Below the pieces are notes generated by a model. It made no database searches. It was not told where the DNA came from and was given only the letters and a program-made list of their open reading frames with translations. Both the position numbers and the translations under genes were made by a program. This document shows, piece by piece, positions 1 to 9,665 of a DNA stretch of 64,000 bases (the first letter of the stretch is position 1; each line of letters begins with the position of its first letter). The DNA lies in contig NZ_CP101655.1 in the NCBI RefSeq assembly GCF_028830055.1, positions 434,001 through 498,000 of the forward strand, read 5' to 3'. This DNA comes from Pseudomonas serboccidentalis. GTDB lineage: Bacteria > Pseudomonadota > Gammaproteobacteria > Pseudomonadales > Pseudomonadaceae.

Positions 1-2
1 AC

Positions 3-1712
3 AGCCTGCTCGATCTGTCGAGCAAATCGCTGGTCGAAACCCAGCGCCTCAAGCCGCATCTGGCGACCATGCAGCGCCTCAAACGCATGCAGAACAACGG
101 CCTGCGGGCGCTGGAAAGCCTCAATGTGCATCTCAAGGAACATGCGCTGAGCCTCGAAGCCCAGGAAGCCCTTGAAGATGCGCGACGCCTGCTGGCCGAG
201 TCCCAGCAGTTGCTCGCGGAGAAAAACGCCGAACTGGACGAGTTCGCCTGGCAAGCCAGTCAGCGCGCGCAAGTGCTCTACGACACCGCGCTGGCCTGCC
301 GCATGCGGCCGTTCGCCGATGTGCTCACCGGTCAGGTGCGCATGGTGCGGGATTTGGGGCGCAGCCTCGGCAAACAGGTGCGACTGGAGATCGAAGGCGA
401 AAAAACTCAAGTCGATCGCGATGTGCTGGAAAAGCTCGAAGCGCCGCTGACCCATCTGCTGCGCAACGCGGTCGACCACGGTATCGAGACCCCGGAGCAA
501 CGCTTGCTCAAGGGCAAGTCCGAAGAGGGCCTGATCCGCCTGCGCGCCTCGCACCAGGCCGGTTTGCTGGTGCTGGAACTGAGTGATGACGGCAATGGCG
601 TGGATCTGGAAAAGGTCCGCCGCAGCATTGTCGAGCGTCAGCTGTCGCCGGCCGAAACCGCAGCTCAGTTGAGCGAAGAAGAACTGCTGACATTCCTGTT
701 CCTGCCGGGCTTCAGCCTGCGCGACACGGTCACCGAAGTGTCCGGGCGTGGCGTCGGACTCGATGCGGTGCAGCACATGGTGCGGCAGTTGCGCGGCGCG
801 GTGGTGCTTGAGCAAACGGCGGGTGAGGGCAGTCGCTTTCATCTTGAAGTGCCGCTGACCCTGTCGGTGGTGCGCAGTCTGGTGGTGGAAGTCGGCGACG
901 AGGCCTATGCGTTCCCGCTGGCGCACATCGAGCGCATGTGCGATCTGCAACCGCAGGACATCGTGCAGGTCGAGGGCCGCCAGCATTTCTGGCATGAAGG
1001 CCGGCACGTCGGGCTGGTTGCGGCCAGTCAGCTGTTGAATCGCCCGGCCAGCCAGAGCAGCGACGAAACCCTCAAGGTTGTGGTGATCCGCGAGCGCGAC
1101 GCGATCTACGGCGTGGCGGTCGAGCGTTTTGTCGGCGAGCGCACGCTGGTGGTGCTGCCGCTGGATGAGCGACTGGGCAAGATTCAGGACATTTCTGCCG
1201 GGGCGTTGCTTGACGACGGTTCGGTGGTGCTGATCGTCGATGTCGAAGACATGCTGCGCTCGGTGGACAAACTGCTCAATACCGGGCGTCTGGAACGCAT
1301 CGCGCGTCACGGCAATCAGGCCGCCGAAGTGGCGCGCAAACGGATTCTGGTGGTCGACGATTCGCTCACCGTGCGCGAGCTGCAACGCAAGCTGCTGCTC
1401 AATCGCGGCTATGACGTGGCGGTCGCGGTGGACGGCATGGACGGCTGGAACGCGTTGCGTTCGGAGGACTTCGATTTGCTGATCACCGACATCGACATGC
1501 CACGCATGGACGGCATCGAACTGGTCACCCTGCTGCGCCGCGACAACCGCCTGCAATCGCTGCCGGTGATGGTGGTCTCGTACAAGGATCGTGAAGAGGA
1601 CCGCCGTCGTGGACTGGACGCCGGCGCGGACTATTATTTAGCCAAGGCCAGTTTTCATGACGACGCCCTGCTTGATGCAGTGGTTGAGCTCATTGGAGGA
1701 GCGCGGGCATGA
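3..1712 (+). CDS. wspE: WspE-type hybrid CheA kinase/response regulator, C-terminal part
   Basis: The reading frame is open from base 3, so the gene begins before the window and about 570 C-terminal residues are visible. CheA-type features appear in order: the N box (HLLRNAVDHGIE, about 460-495), G1 (DDGNGVD), G2 (GRGVGLDAV), a CheW-like regulatory domain, and a C-terminal receiver with acceptor Asp in LLITDIDMP and a conserved Lys in YLAKAS. In the Wsp system this kinase phosphorylates WspR and WspF in response to surface contact relayed by the WspA receptor; it acts at the inner membrane with CheW-like partners. The stop overlaps the wspF start by 4 bases (ATGA). The ATG at 69 is internal, because the same frame continues upstream in coding sequence. 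The identification rests on domains plus the following wspF and wspR. Confidence 0.93.
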   Translation, partial: SLLDLSSKSLVETQRLKPHLATMQRLKRMQNNGLRALESLNVHLKEHALSLEAQEALEDARRLLAESQQLLAEKNAELDEFAWQASQRAQVLYDTALACRMRPFADVLTGQVRMVRDLGRSLGKQVRLEIEGEKTQVDRDVLEKLEAPLTHLLRNAVDHGIETPEQRLLKGKSEEGLIRLRASHQAGLLVLELSDDGNGVDLEKVRRSIVERQLSPAETAAQLSEEELLTFLFLPGFSLRDTVTEVSGRGVGLDAVQHMVRQLRGAVVLEQTAGEGSRFHLEVPLTLSVVRSLVVEVGDEAYAFPLAHIERMCDLQPQDIVQVEGRQHFWHEGRHVGLVAASQLLNRPASQSSDETLKVVVIRERDAIYGVAVERFVGERTLVVLPLDERLGKIQDISAGALLDDGSVVLIVDVEDMLRSVDKLLNTGRLERIARHGNQAAEVARKRILVVDDSLTVRELQRKLLLNRGYDVAVAVDGMDGWNALRSEDFDLLITDIDMPRMDGIELVTLLRRDNRLQSLPVMVVSYKDREEDRRRGLDAGADYYLAKASFHDDALLDAVVELIGGARA

Positions 1713-2719
1713 AAATCGCAATCGTCAACGACATGCCCCTGGCGGTGGAGGCGCTGCGCCGTGCGCTGGCCTTCGAACCGGCGCATCAGGTGGTCTGGGT
1801 CGCCAGAAATGGCGCCGAGGCGGTGCAACTGTGCGCCGAAAATACCCCGGACCTGATCCTGATGGACTTGATCATGCCGGTGATGGACGGCGTCGAGGCC
1901 ACCCGGCGGATCATGGCCGAGAGCCCGTGCGCTATCGTCATCGTCACGGTCGACCGCCAACAGAATGTGCACCGGGTGTTCGAAGCCATGGGCCACGGCG
2001 CGCTGGACGTGGTCGATACCCCGGCGCTCGGTGCCGGCAACGCGCAGGAAGCGGCAGCGCCATTGCTGCGCAAGATCCTCAACATCGGCTGGCTGATCGG
2101 CGAGAAGACCAGCCGTACCCGCCCGGCACCCGCCGCGCAGCGCAGCTCCGGTTCGTGCAAGCGGCTGGTAGCGATCGGTTCGTCGGCGGGCGGGCCGGCG
2201 GCGCTGGAAGTGCTGCTCAAGGGCCTGCCGCGTAATTTCTCGGCAGCCATCGTGCTGGTGCAGCACGTGGATCAAGTGTTCGCCGCCGGCATGGCCGAAT
2301 GGCTTGCCAGCGCCAGCGGCCTGGACGTGCGCCTGGCCCGCGAAGGCGAGCCGCCGCAAGCCGGCGCGGTGCTGCTGGCTGGCACCAATCACCATATTCG
2401 CTTATTGAAAAACGGCACGCTGGCCTACACCGCCGAGCCAGTCAACGAGATCTACCGACCTTCGATCGACGTGTTTTTCGAAAGCGTCGCCAATTATTGG
2501 AGCGGCGATGCCGTCGGGGTTTTATTGACCGGAATGGGACGCGACGGGGCGCAAGGGCTTAAGCTCATGCGCCAGCAAGGATATCTGACCATCGCGCAGG
2601 ATCAGCAAAGCAGTGCGGTGTACGGCATGCCCAAGGCAGCGGCGGCGATCGATGCTGCCGTCGAAATCCGTCCACTGGAAAAGATAGCGCCACGATTGCT
2701 GGAGGTTTTCCCCAAATGA
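1709..2719 (+). CDS. wspF: WspF, chemotaxis-type methylesterase (CheB family)
   Basis: This 336-residue protein has an N-terminal receiver domain (acceptor Asp53 in LILMDLIMP) and a C-terminal CheB methylesterase domain. The catalytic triad is visible: Ser159 in GSSAGG, His186 in VQHVD and Asp279 in LTGMGRDG. It should remove methyl groups from the Wsp receptor and so damp signalling; in Pseudomonas, loss of WspF locks the pathway on and gives wrinkled colonies with high c-di-GMP. No truncation or frameshift is seen, so the system looks regulated rather than constitutively active. The start overlaps the wspE stop as ATGA, which indicates translational coupling. The next gene, wspR, follows after 48 bases. 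Confidence 0.94.
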   Translation: MKIAIVNDMPLAVEALRRALAFEPAHQVVWVARNGAEAVQLCAENTPDLILMDLIMPVMDGVEATRRIMAESPCAIVIVTVDRQQNVHRVFEAMGHGALDVVDTPALGAGNAQEAAAPLLRKILNIGWLIGEKTSRTRPAPAAQRSSGSCKRLVAIGSSAGGPAALEVLLKGLPRNFSAAIVLVQHVDQVFAAGMAEWLASASGLDVRLAREGEPPQAGAVLLAGTNHHIRLLKNGTLAYTAEPVNEIYRPSIDVFFESVANYWSGDAVGVLLTGMGRDGAQGLKLMRQQGYLTIAQDQQSSAVYGMPKAAAAIDAAVEIRPLEKIAPRLLEVFPK

Positions 2720-2767
2720 ACAGGTTTATCCGCAATCCTGGCCCCCGCAGTATTCAGGTGACCGCCC

Positions 2768-3769
2768 ATGAATGATTTACAGATCGATGGCATTAAAACC
2801 GACGAAAACGCCGCCATGGTGTTGTTGGTGGACGATCAGGCGATGATCGGCGAGGCCGTGCGCCGTGGGCTGTCGAATGAAGAGAACATCGACTTCCACT
2901 TCTGCTCCGACCCGCATCAGGCCATCGCCCAGGCGGTACGGATCAAGCCGACGGTGATTTTGCAGGACCTGGTGATGCCCGGCCTCGATGGCCTGAGCCT
3001 GGTGCGCGAATACCGCAATCACCCGGCGACCAAGGACATCCCGATCATCGTGCTCTCGACCAAGGAAGACCCGCTGATCAAGAGCGCGGCGTTTTCCGCC
3101 GGGGCCAACGATTATCTGGTGAAGCTGCCGGACACCATCGAACTGGTGGCGCGCATCCGTTATCACTCGCGTTCCTACATGACCCTGCTGCAACGAGACG
3201 CGGCGTACCGGGCGTTGCGCGTCAGCCAGCAGCAGTTGCTCGACACCAATCTGGTGCTGCAGCGTCTGATGAACTCCGATGGCCTGACCGGGCTGTCCAA
3301 CCGCCGGCACTTCGACGAGTACCTGGAGCTGGAATGGCGCCGCTCGCTGCGCGATCAGAGCCAGTTGTCGCTGCTGATGATCGATGTCGATTACTTCAAG
3401 TCCTACAACGACAGCTTTGGCCATGTCGAAGGCGACGAGGCGCTGCGCAAGGTCGCTACGGCGATTCGCGACGCCAGTGCCCGACCGTCGGACCTGCCGG
3501 CGCGCTACGGCGGTGAAGAATTCGCCCTGGTGCTGCCGAACACCTCGCCGGGCGGCGCGCGACTGGTGGCGGAGAAACTGCGCCAGACTGTGGCCGCCCT
3601 GAAGATTCCGCACAACACCCCAAGCGAGGGGGCGAGCCTGACCATCAGCATCGGCCTGGCGACCATGGTGCCGCAGGCGGGCAGCGACTGCCGGTTGCTG
3701 ATATCGGCGGCGGATCGTGGCCTGTATCTGGCCAAGAACAGCGGGCGTAATCAGGTCGGTATCGAATAA
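2768..3769 (+). CDS. wspR: WspR, response-regulator diguanylate cyclase
   Basis: This 333-residue output protein of the Wsp pathway makes cyclic di-GMP from two GTP when phosphorylated. It has an N-terminal receiver (acceptor Asp67 in [12 protein letters not shown], Lys119 in YLVKLP), a short helical linker, and a GGDEF domain from about 165. The active site is GGEEF (248-252), so it should be catalytically competent. The product-inhibition I-site RxxD (Arg239-Asp242) lies five residues before it. A GTG or ATG further upstream has no support; the ATG at 2768 follows a GTGACC-type spacer, and the protein begins as WspR normally does. A palindromic repeat lies directly after the stop. Confidence 0.95.
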   Translation: MNDLQIDGIKTDENAAMVLLVDDQAMIGEAVRRGLSNEENIDFHFCSDPHQAIAQAVRIKPTVILQDLVMPGLDGLSLVREYRNHPATKDIPIIVLSTKEDPLIKSAAFSAGANDYLVKLPDTIELVARIRYHSRSYMTLLQRDAAYRALRVSQQQLLDTNLVLQRLMNSDGLTGLSNRRHFDEYLELEWRRSLRDQSQLSLLMIDVDYFKSYNDSFGHVEGDEALRKVATAIRDASARPSDLPARYGGEEFALVLPNTSPGGARLVAEKLRQTVAALKIPHNTPSEGASLTISIGLATMVPQAGSDCRLLISAADRGLYLAKNSGRNQVGIE

Positions 3770-3780
3770 CCCATTAATCC

Positions 3781-3862
3781 CTGTAGGAGCTGCCGAAGGC
3801 TGCGATCTTTTGATTTTGCTTTTTAAAGATCAGAAGATCGCAGCCTTCGGCAGCTCCTACAG
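3781..3862. repeat. REP-type palindrome, family A (GTAGGAGCTGCCG)
   Basis: An 82-bp inverted repeat: arms of about 34 bp starting CTGTAGGAGCTGCCGAAGG, with the complementary arm ending CTCCTACAG. It sits just after the wspR stop and could fold into a long hairpin in the transcript. It is the first of eight copies of this family in the window. Confidence 0.85.
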
Positions 3863-3928
3863 GGGAAATGTGTCAAGTGATTCGCCCCGACAGCCGCCAG
3901 ACGGGCTGCCGTGACAGCGTGATTACGT

Positions 3929-3934
3929 TATACT
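3929..3934 (+). promoter_or_regulatory. Candidate -10 box of the prfB promoter
   Basis: TATACT lies 40 bases before the prfB ATG. No convincing TTGACA-like -35 is visible at 16-18 bp (the best is TGCCGT), so this is a partial prediction. Confidence 0.35.
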
Positions 3935-3973
3935 CGCCGGCTTTCAAAAGTTCGCCAACGAGTGCTGCCCGTC

Positions 3974-5069
3974 ATGGAAATCAACCCGATCCTGAACACC
4001 ATCAAGGACCTGTCCGAGCGCTCCGAAACTATTCGGGGGTATCTTTGACTACGATCAAAAGCATGAGCGTCTGACTGAAGTCAATCGCGAGCTTGAAGAT
4101 CCGAGTGTCTGGAACAAACCTGAATACGCCCAGGAACTGGGCCGCGAGCGCTCGGCGCTGGCGCAGATCGTCGACACCCTCGATGAACTGAACGCCGGTC
4201 TGGCCGATTGCCGCGACCTGCTGGACATGGCCGTCGAAGAAAACGACGAAGGCGCAGTGGGCGATGTCGTCGCCGAGCTGGCCCGTCTCGAAGAAAGCCT
4301 GGCCAAGCTTGAATTCCGCCGTATGTTCAGCCACGAGATGGACCCGAACAACGCCTACCTGGACATCCAGGCCGGTTCCGGTGGCACCGAGGCCCAGGAC
4401 TGGGCCAACATCCTGCTGCGCATGTACCTGCGCTGGGCGGACAAACGCGGTTTCGAAGCGACCATCATGGAGCTGTCGGCCGGTGAAGTGGCCGGTATCA
4501 AGGGCGCGACCGTGCACATCAAGGGCGAGTACGCCTTTGGCTGGCTGCGCACCGAGATCGGCGTGCACCGTCTGGTGCGCAAGAGCCCGTTCGACTCCGG
4601 CAACCGTCGCCACACCTCGTTTTCTGCGGTGTTCGTCTCGCCTGAGATCGATGACAAGGTGGAAATCGAGATCAACCCGGCAGACCTGCGGATCGACACC
4701 TATCGTTCCTCCGGTGCCGGTGGTCAGCACGTAAACACCACCGACTCGGCCGTACGTATCACCCACGTACCGACCAACACCGTGGTCAGCTGCCAGAACG
4801 AACGTTCCCAGCACGCCAACAAGGACACCGCCATGAAAATGCTGCGGGCCAAGTTGTACGAGCAGGAAATGCAGAAGCGCAACGCCGCGTCGCAAGCGCT
4901 GGAAGATACCAAGTCGGACATCGGCTGGGGTCACCAGATCCGCTCTTACGTGCTCGATGCGTCGCGGATCAAGGATCTGCGCACCAACATCGAACGCAGC
5001 GACTGCGACAAGGTACTCGACGGCGACATCGACGAATACCTGGAAGCCAGCCTGAAATCGGGGCTGTAA
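3974..5069 (+). CDS. prfB: Peptide chain release factor 2, with programmed +1 frameshift
   Basis: RF2 recognises UGA and UAA stop codons and triggers peptide release. Translation starts at ATG 3974 and meets an in-frame TGA at 4046 after 24 codons. A +1 slip on CTT TGA C continues into the frame that ends at 5069, giving a 364-residue protein, the normal RF2 length. The SPF stop-recognition tripeptide is at about 204-206 and the catalytic GGQ at about 249-251 (GAGGQHVN). The frameshift is the known autoregulatory device: low RF2 favours the slip. lysS follows 113 bases downstream, as in many Proteobacteria. A plain ORF caller would start it wrongly at 4227. Confidence 0.97.
4035..4049 (+). 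promoter_or_regulatory. prfB recoding (+1 frameshift) site
   Basis: GGGGG (4035-4039) acts as an internal Shine-Dalgarno element three bases upstream of the slip codon CTT (4043-4045), followed by TGA C (4046-4049). This matches the E. coli site except for one base at the start of the SD element. Confidence 0.95.
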
Positions 5070-5105
5070 AAAGACGCAACACAGGATCGGCTGATTCAAG
5101 CCGAT

Positions 5106-5155
5106 CCCTGTAAGAGCCAGCCTGCTGGCGATCCCCGGGGCCAAGGCCCGGGGGC
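5106..5155. repeat. Degenerate REP half and GC-rich hairpin between prfB and lysS
   Basis: CTGTAAGAGCCAGCCTGCTGG resembles a degraded family-B REP half. It is followed by the near-palindrome CCCCGGGGCC-AA-GGCCCGGGGG (5133-5154). There is no T-run, so a strong intrinsic terminator is unlikely and read-through into lysS is expected. Confidence 0.5.
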
Positions 5156-5182
5156 AACGAACCTGATGGAATATCTAAAGAC

Positions 5183-6685
5183 ATGAGCGACCAACAACTC
5201 GACCCGCAAGCCCTGCAACAGGAAGAAAACTCCCTGATCGCCCTGCGCAAGGAAAAGCTGGCTGCCGAGCGCGCCAAGGGCAACGCCTTCCCGAACGACT
5301 TCCGCCGCGAAAACTACTGCGAAGATCTGCAGAAGAAATACGCGGACAAGACCAAGGAAGAGCTGGCCGAGGCTGCAATCCCGGTCAAGGTTGCCGGTCG
5401 CATCATGCTCAACCGTGGCTCGTTCATGGTGATCCAGGACATGACCGGTCGCATCCAGGTCTACGTCAACCGTAAAACCCTGTCCGAAGACACCCTGGCC
5501 GCGGTCAAGACCTGGGACATGGGCGACATCATTGCCGCCGAAGGCACCCTGGCGCGTTCCGGCAAGGGCGACCTGTACGTCGAAATGACTGACGTGCGTC
5601 TGCTGACCAAGTCGCTGCGCCCGCTGCCGGACAAGCACCACGGCCTGACCGACACCGAACAGCGCTACCGTCAGCGTTACGTTGACCTGATCGTCAACGA
5701 AGACGTGCGCCAGACTTTCCGCGTGCGTTCGCAAGTGATCGCGCACATCCGCAGCTTCCTGATGAAGCGCGACTTCCTTGAAGTCGAAACGCCGATGCTG
5801 CAGACCATTCCTGGCGGCGCCGCGGCCAAGCCGTTCGAAACCCACCACAACGCGCTGGACATGGAAATGTTCCTGCGTATCGCCCCTGAGCTGTACCTCA
5901 AGCGTCTGGTGGTCGGTGGTTTCGAGAAAGTGTTCGAGATCAACCGCAACTTCCGTAACGAAGGCGTTTCGACGCGTCACAACCCTGAATTCACCATGTT
6001 GGAGTTCTACCAGGCTTACGCCGACTACGAAGACAACATGGACCTGACCGAAGAACTGTTCCGTGAGCTGGCGCAGCTGGTGCTGGGCAGCACCGACGTG
6101 CCGTACGGCGACAAGGTGTTCCACTTCGGCGAGCCGTTCGCGCGCCTGTCGGTGTTCGACTCGATCCTCAAGTACAACCCTGAGCTGACCGCCGATGACT
6201 TGAACGACATCGACAAGGCACGCGCCATCGCCAAGAAGGCCGGCGCCAAGGTGCTGGGTTTCGAAGGTCTGGGCAAGCTGCAGGTGATGATTTTCGAAGA
6301 ACTGGTCGAGCACAAGCTGGAGCAGCCGCACTTCATCACTCAGTACCCGTTCGAAGTGTCGCCGCTGGCCCGTCGCAACGACGAGAACCCGAACGTCACC
6401 GACCGTTTCGAGCTGTTCATCGGTGGCCGTGAAATCGCCAACGCCTACTCCGAGTTGAACGACGCGGAAGACCAGGCCGAGCGCTTCATGGCGCAGGTGG
6501 CCGACAAGGACGCCGGCGACGACGAAGCCATGCACTACGACGCCGACTTCGTGCGCGCGCTGGAGTACGGCATGCCGCCAACGGCCGGTGAAGGCATCGG
6601 CATCGACCGTCTGGTGATGTTGCTGACCAACTCGCCGTCGATCCGCGATGTGATCCTGTTCCCGCACATGCGACCGCAAGCGTAA
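5183..6685 (+). CDS. lysS: Lysyl-tRNA synthetase (class II)
   Basis: This 500-residue cytoplasmic enzyme charges tRNA-Lys using ATP. An N-terminal OB-fold anticodon-binding domain (about 60-150) precedes the class II catalytic core. Motif 2 is seen as [14 protein letters not shown] (from Phe257) and motif 3 as GEGIGIDRL (469-477). The start at ATG 5183 gives the usual N-terminus rich in Asp/Gln. It lies downstream of prfB in the same direction, and a rho-independent terminator 16 bases after its stop closes the unit. Confidence 0.97.
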   Translation: MSDQQLDPQALQQEENSLIALRKEKLAAERAKGNAFPNDFRRENYCEDLQKKYADKTKEELAEAAIPVKVAGRIMLNRGSFMVIQDMTGRIQVYVNRKTLSEDTLAAVKTWDMGDIIAAEGTLARSGKGDLYVEMTDVRLLTKSLRPLPDKHHGLTDTEQRYRQRYVDLIVNEDVRQTFRVRSQVIAHIRSFLMKRDFLEVETPMLQTIPGGAAAKPFETHHNALDMEMFLRIAPELYLKRLVVGGFEKVFEINRNFRNEGVSTRHNPEFTMLEFYQAYADYEDNMDLTEELFRELAQLVLGSTDVPYGDKVFHFGEPFARLSVFDSILKYNPELTADDLNDIDKARAIAKKAGAKVLGFEGLGKLQVMIFEELVEHKLEQPHFITQYPFEVSPLARRNDENPNVTDRFELFIGGREIANAYSELNDAEDQAERFMAQVADKDAGDDEAMHYDADFVRALEYGMPPTAGEGIGIDRLVMLLTNSPSIRDVILFPHMRPQA

Positions 6686-6700
6686 ACGTTTCAGTGAAAA

Positions 6701-6726
6701 AGCCGCCTAAAACAGGCGGCTTTTTA
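6701..6726 (+). terminator. Rho-independent terminator after lysS
   Basis: Stem AGCCGCCT / AGGCGGCT with loop AAAAC, followed by TTTTTA. Confidence 0.88.
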
Positions 6727-6787
6727 TTGCCTGTCTGGTACAAATGTATCAATTGGTTAATTTTGCAATAGCAGAGGAAGTCCAGTC

Positions 6788-7504
6788 GTGATGGTTGCAA
6801 TCGCTCAAGAAGGTGCAGCGGGTATCGCCACTGCGGTCGCTGAAAGTGTTCAGTACCAGGGTCGCAAGGCCAGCCGACAGGGCAGTGAGCAGCGTCGCCA
6901 GGACATTCTCGACGCGGCGATGCGCATTGTCGTGCGTGACGGCGTGCGTGCCGTGCGCCACCGGGCCGTGGCGGCCGAGGCCGGAGTGCCACTATCGGCC
7001 ACCACCTATTACTTCAAGGATATCGATGACCTGCTCACCGATACCTTCGCCCAATACGTCGAACGCAGCGCGGCCTACATGGCCAAGCTGTGGATCAACA
7101 ACGAAGGCCTGCTGCGCGAGATGGTCGTCAGTGGCGACGGCAGCCCCGAGTCGCGTTCGCAACTGGCGGACGATATCGCGCGGCTGATGGCCGACTATGT
7201 GCATCGGCAACTGGTCAACCGTCGCGAGCATCTGATGGCCGAGCAGGCGTTCCGTCAGGAAGCATTGCTCAACCCGCGGCTGGCGGATCTGGTACGTTCC
7301 CATCAGCAGATTCTGCTGCAGGGCACCTGCCAGTTATTCCAGGTACTGGGCTCGCGCGAACCGCAGCAGGATGCCAAAGTGTTGACGGCGATTATCGGAC
7401 GGATGGAATATCAGGGCCTGCTCAACGACGCCGAGCCTTTGGCCGAACAGGACATGCTCGGGATTCTGACGCGGTATATGCATCTGGTGCTTGCGTCGGT
7501 CTGA
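6788..7504 (+). CDS. TetR-family transcriptional regulator
   Basis: A protein of about 238 residues with a TetR-type DNA-binding domain at about residues 35-85: RRQDILDAAMRIV, then the helix-turn-helix region RHRAVAAEAGVPLSATTYYF. The C-terminal half is the variable ligand/dimer domain and its ligand cannot be inferred. Translation may start at GTG 6788 or ATG 6791; GAGGAAG ends 7 or 10 bases upstream, so both are possible. It is a single gene between the lysS terminator and a family-B palindrome. The equivalent position in P. aeruginosa also has a TetR gene (from memory). Its target is unknown; the lipoprotein and DUF1704 genes downstream are candidates only by proximity. Confidence 0.85.
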   Translation: MMVAIAQEGAAGIATAVAESVQYQGRKASRQGSEQRRQDILDAAMRIVVRDGVRAVRHRAVAAEAGVPLSATTYYFKDIDDLLTDTFAQYVERSAAYMAKLWINNEGLLREMVVSGDGSPESRSQLADDIARLMADYVHRQLVNRREHLMAEQAFRQEALLNPRLADLVRSHQQILLQGTCQLFQVLGSREPQQDAKVLTAIIGRMEYQGLLNDAEPLAEQDMLGILTRYMHLVLASV

Positions 7505-7514
7505 CGCAATACCT

Positions 7515-7604
7515 TGTAGGAGTGAGCCTGCTCGCGATAGCTGTCTGACCTTCAACATCTCCGTTGGCTGACACTCCGCTATCGCGAGCAGGCTCACTCC
7601 TACA
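7515..7604. repeat. REP-type palindrome, family B (GTAGGAGTGAGCCTGC)
   Basis: Inverted repeat with arms TGTAGGAGTGAGCCTGCTCG and its complement, separated by about 30 bp. It lies between the TetR gene and a lipoprotein gene. Confidence 0.85.
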
Positions 7605-7653
7605 GGGGAAAGCGATCACCATGAGGGCGGCGAATGTTCATAGGGAGTATTGA

Positions 7654-8211
7654 ATGAAAGCCTGGCGTGGCGTGCTGATCGCCTTGTCGTTCCTGCTGCT
7701 CAGCGGTTGTCTGGTGACCTTCAAGGATCCGCTGCCCGCCAGTGAGCCGGCGCCCAAGGGCTTGCTGGGCAAGTGGTCGAGCACCAATGCCTGGGGCGAG
7801 CCGATGAACCTTGAGCTGACCCGCGTCGGCAATGATCGTTATCAGGCCGTCACGTACTTCAAGGCCAAGCCCCACGAGCGTGAAGCGTATCCATTCACCG
7901 TGTCGCGCCATGGCAGCCGCTGGTATCTGTCGGCGAAGGTGCCGGCGCGTTACGGCGGGCACTACACCATCGCCGGTTTCGAACTCACCGACAAACACGA
8001 ACTGGTGGTGTACAACCTCGACCTCGAGCAGATCAATCAGGCGATCAAACAGCAAGCCCTCGACGGCCAGTCTTTCCAGACCGACGCCGATGGCGACGGC
8101 GTGCAGGTCGACAGCCGCCTAGACAAAGTCTTTGCTTATCTCGACGATCCGGCCAATTCCGATGTATTCGTCGAAGCCGCGCGCTATCAGCGCCAGGCCC
8201 GCGCCAAATAA
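7654..8211 (+). CDS. Conserved lipoprotein of unknown function
   Basis: A 185-residue protein with a lipoprotein signal: a positive N-terminus, the hydrophobic run VLIALSFLLLSG and lipobox LLSGC with Cys at about 19. The +2 residue after Cys is Leu, so outer-membrane sorting by the Lol rule is expected. The mature part contains a small beta-rich region (GLLGKWSSTNAWGEPMNLEL) reminiscent of a lipocalin-like or META-like fold, but I cannot name a family. It is followed after 24 bases by the DUF1704 gene in the same direction, suggesting a two-gene unit. The start is supported by GGGAGT 8 bases upstream. Confidence 0.8.
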   Translation: MKAWRGVLIALSFLLLSGCLVTFKDPLPASEPAPKGLLGKWSSTNAWGEPMNLELTRVGNDRYQAVTYFKAKPHEREAYPFTVSRHGSRWYLSAKVPARYGGHYTIAGFELTDKHELVVYNLDLEQINQAIKQQALDGQSFQTDADGDGVQVDSRLDKVFAYLDDPANSDVFVEAARYQRQARAK

Positions 8212-8235
8212 TTCAGTTTTCTACAGGAGTTTCGG

Positions 8236-9513
8236 GTGGACGATTACCAGCAGACGATACGCACGCTGTCCGATCGCATTGTGCTGGCGCAGACACCGAT
8301 CCGCGTCCTCGATGCGGTCAAGTGGGACGAGAACATCCGCAAGGGCTTTCTCAAGGCCAAGGGCAAGGAAATGCCGGCGGTGGATCGTGACTACTACCTC
8401 AATCGGCCACTGAGTTTCGATTCGAGCAAGGTCAAGCTGGAATTCCAGAACATCGAACGCGACATCACCCGCCAGCTCGGCCAGTTCAACCCGGTCGGGC
8501 AGATCATGCGGCGCATGTGCAAGGAATACCGGATGGTGGTGCGCATGCTCGAAGCGCGCGGCACCGAGGATTTCGGCCTGATCTCGCAAGAGCTGTACGG
8601 CGCTGCCTCCGATGCGTTCCATGCCGGTGACCCGACCCTGGCCGATCTCGGCCTGATGATGTCCGACTACCTGAACAACATCGATGGCCGTGGCGATCTG
8701 AAGGACGAGCCGAAAATCCTCACCGCCAAGGACGCCGTACACCTGCTGCAAACGCGCTTGAACAAGGTGTTTGGCGAGGCCGAGGAAACCATCCGCGTGT
8801 TCGAGTCCGACGGCATCGTGGCCGACGCGGCGGCGGGCGCCGACTACATCAAGATCCGCACCGACGCGCTGTTCAACGACCGCGACGTGCGCGCGCTGGA
8901 AGTTCACGAAGGCCTGGTGCACGTGGGCACTACCCTCAACGGCTTGAACCAGCCGATCTGCACCTTCCTGTCCAAGGGCCCACCCTCGTCGACGGTGACC
9001 CAGGAAGGCCTGGCGATCCTGATGGAAATCATCACCTTCGCCTCCTACCCGAGTCGCTTGCGCAAACTGACCAACCGCACCCGCGCCATTCACATGGTCG
9101 AGGAGGGCGCGGACTTTTTGCAGGTGTTCGAGTTCTTCCGAGAGCAGGGTTTTGAAATGGCCGAAAGCTACGGCAACGCCAGCCGGGTGTTCCGTGGCTC
9201 GACGCCGACCGGCCTGCCATTTACCAAAGACTTGTCCTACCTCAAGGGCTTTATCATGGTTTACAACTACATTCAGTTGGCCGTGCGTAAGGGCAAGCTT
9301 GAGCAGGTGCCGCTGCTGTTCTGCGGCAAGACTACGCTGGAGGACATGCGCACCTTGCGTCAGTTGGTCGATGAAGGTCTGGTGGTGCCACCGAAATATC
9401 TGCCGGAACAGTTCCGTGACATGAACGCGCTGTCGGCGTGGATGTGCTTCTCCAACTTCCTCAATCACTTGAGCCTGGACCGGATCGAGGCGGATTACTC
9501 CAACATCCTTTGA
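8236..9513 (+). CDS. DUF1704 / QEGLA-motif metallopeptidase-like protein
   Basis: A 425-residue protein of the family annotated as flavohemoglobin expression-modulating QEGLA motif protein (DUF1704). The namesake QEGLA is at about residues 256-260 (VTQEGLAILME). About 30 residues earlier is EVHEGLVHVGTT, an HExxxH arrangement. The eukaryotic relatives (MATCAP/KIAA0895) are zinc proteases that trim tubulin tails with HExxxH, with a further Glu as ligand. A metal-dependent carboxypeptidase activity is therefore inferred here, with unknown substrate. The start is GTG at 8236, with AGGAG 6 bases upstream; no ATG is better placed. It probably shares a transcript with the upstream lipoprotein gene. 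Confidence 0.88.
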   Translation: MDDYQQTIRTLSDRIVLAQTPIRVLDAVKWDENIRKGFLKAKGKEMPAVDRDYYLNRPLSFDSSKVKLEFQNIERDITRQLGQFNPVGQIMRRMCKEYRMVVRMLEARGTEDFGLISQELYGAASDAFHAGDPTLADLGLMMSDYLNNIDGRGDLKDEPKILTAKDAVHLLQTRLNKVFGEAEETIRVFESDGIVADAAAGADYIKIRTDALFNDRDVRALEVHEGLVHVGTTLNGLNQPICTFLSKGPPSSTVTQEGLAILMEIITFASYPSRLRKLTNRTRAIHMVEEGADFLQVFEFFREQGFEMAESYGNASRVFRGSTPTGLPFTKDLSYLKGFIMVYNYIQLAVRKGKLEQVPLLFCGKTTLEDMRTLRQLVDEGLVVPPKYLPEQFRDMNALSAWMCFSNFLNHLSLDRIEADYSNIL

Positions 9514-9530
9514 ACCAACACAAAACCCTC

Positions 9531-9618
9531 GTAGGAGTGAGCCTGCTCGCGATAGCGGTGTGTCAATCAACAAAAATAGCGACTGACACACCGCTATCGC
9601 GAGCAGGCTCACTCCTAC
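9531..9618. repeat. REP-type palindrome, family B
   Basis: Arms GTAGGAGTGAGCCTGCTCGC and its complement, extended by GATAGCGGTGTGTCA on the left and its complement on the right, giving stems of over 30 bp around a short AT-rich loop. Confidence 0.88.
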
Positions 9619-9665
9619 AGTTTTTAATCCTGTTCCAACCCGGATTTTTTGCGAGGTTTCACCGG

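Noticed and set aside
9438..9665. N-terminal extension of the alpha/beta hydrolase
   Set aside because: It runs through a REP palindrome; the ATG at 9666 starts a proper lipoprotein signal.
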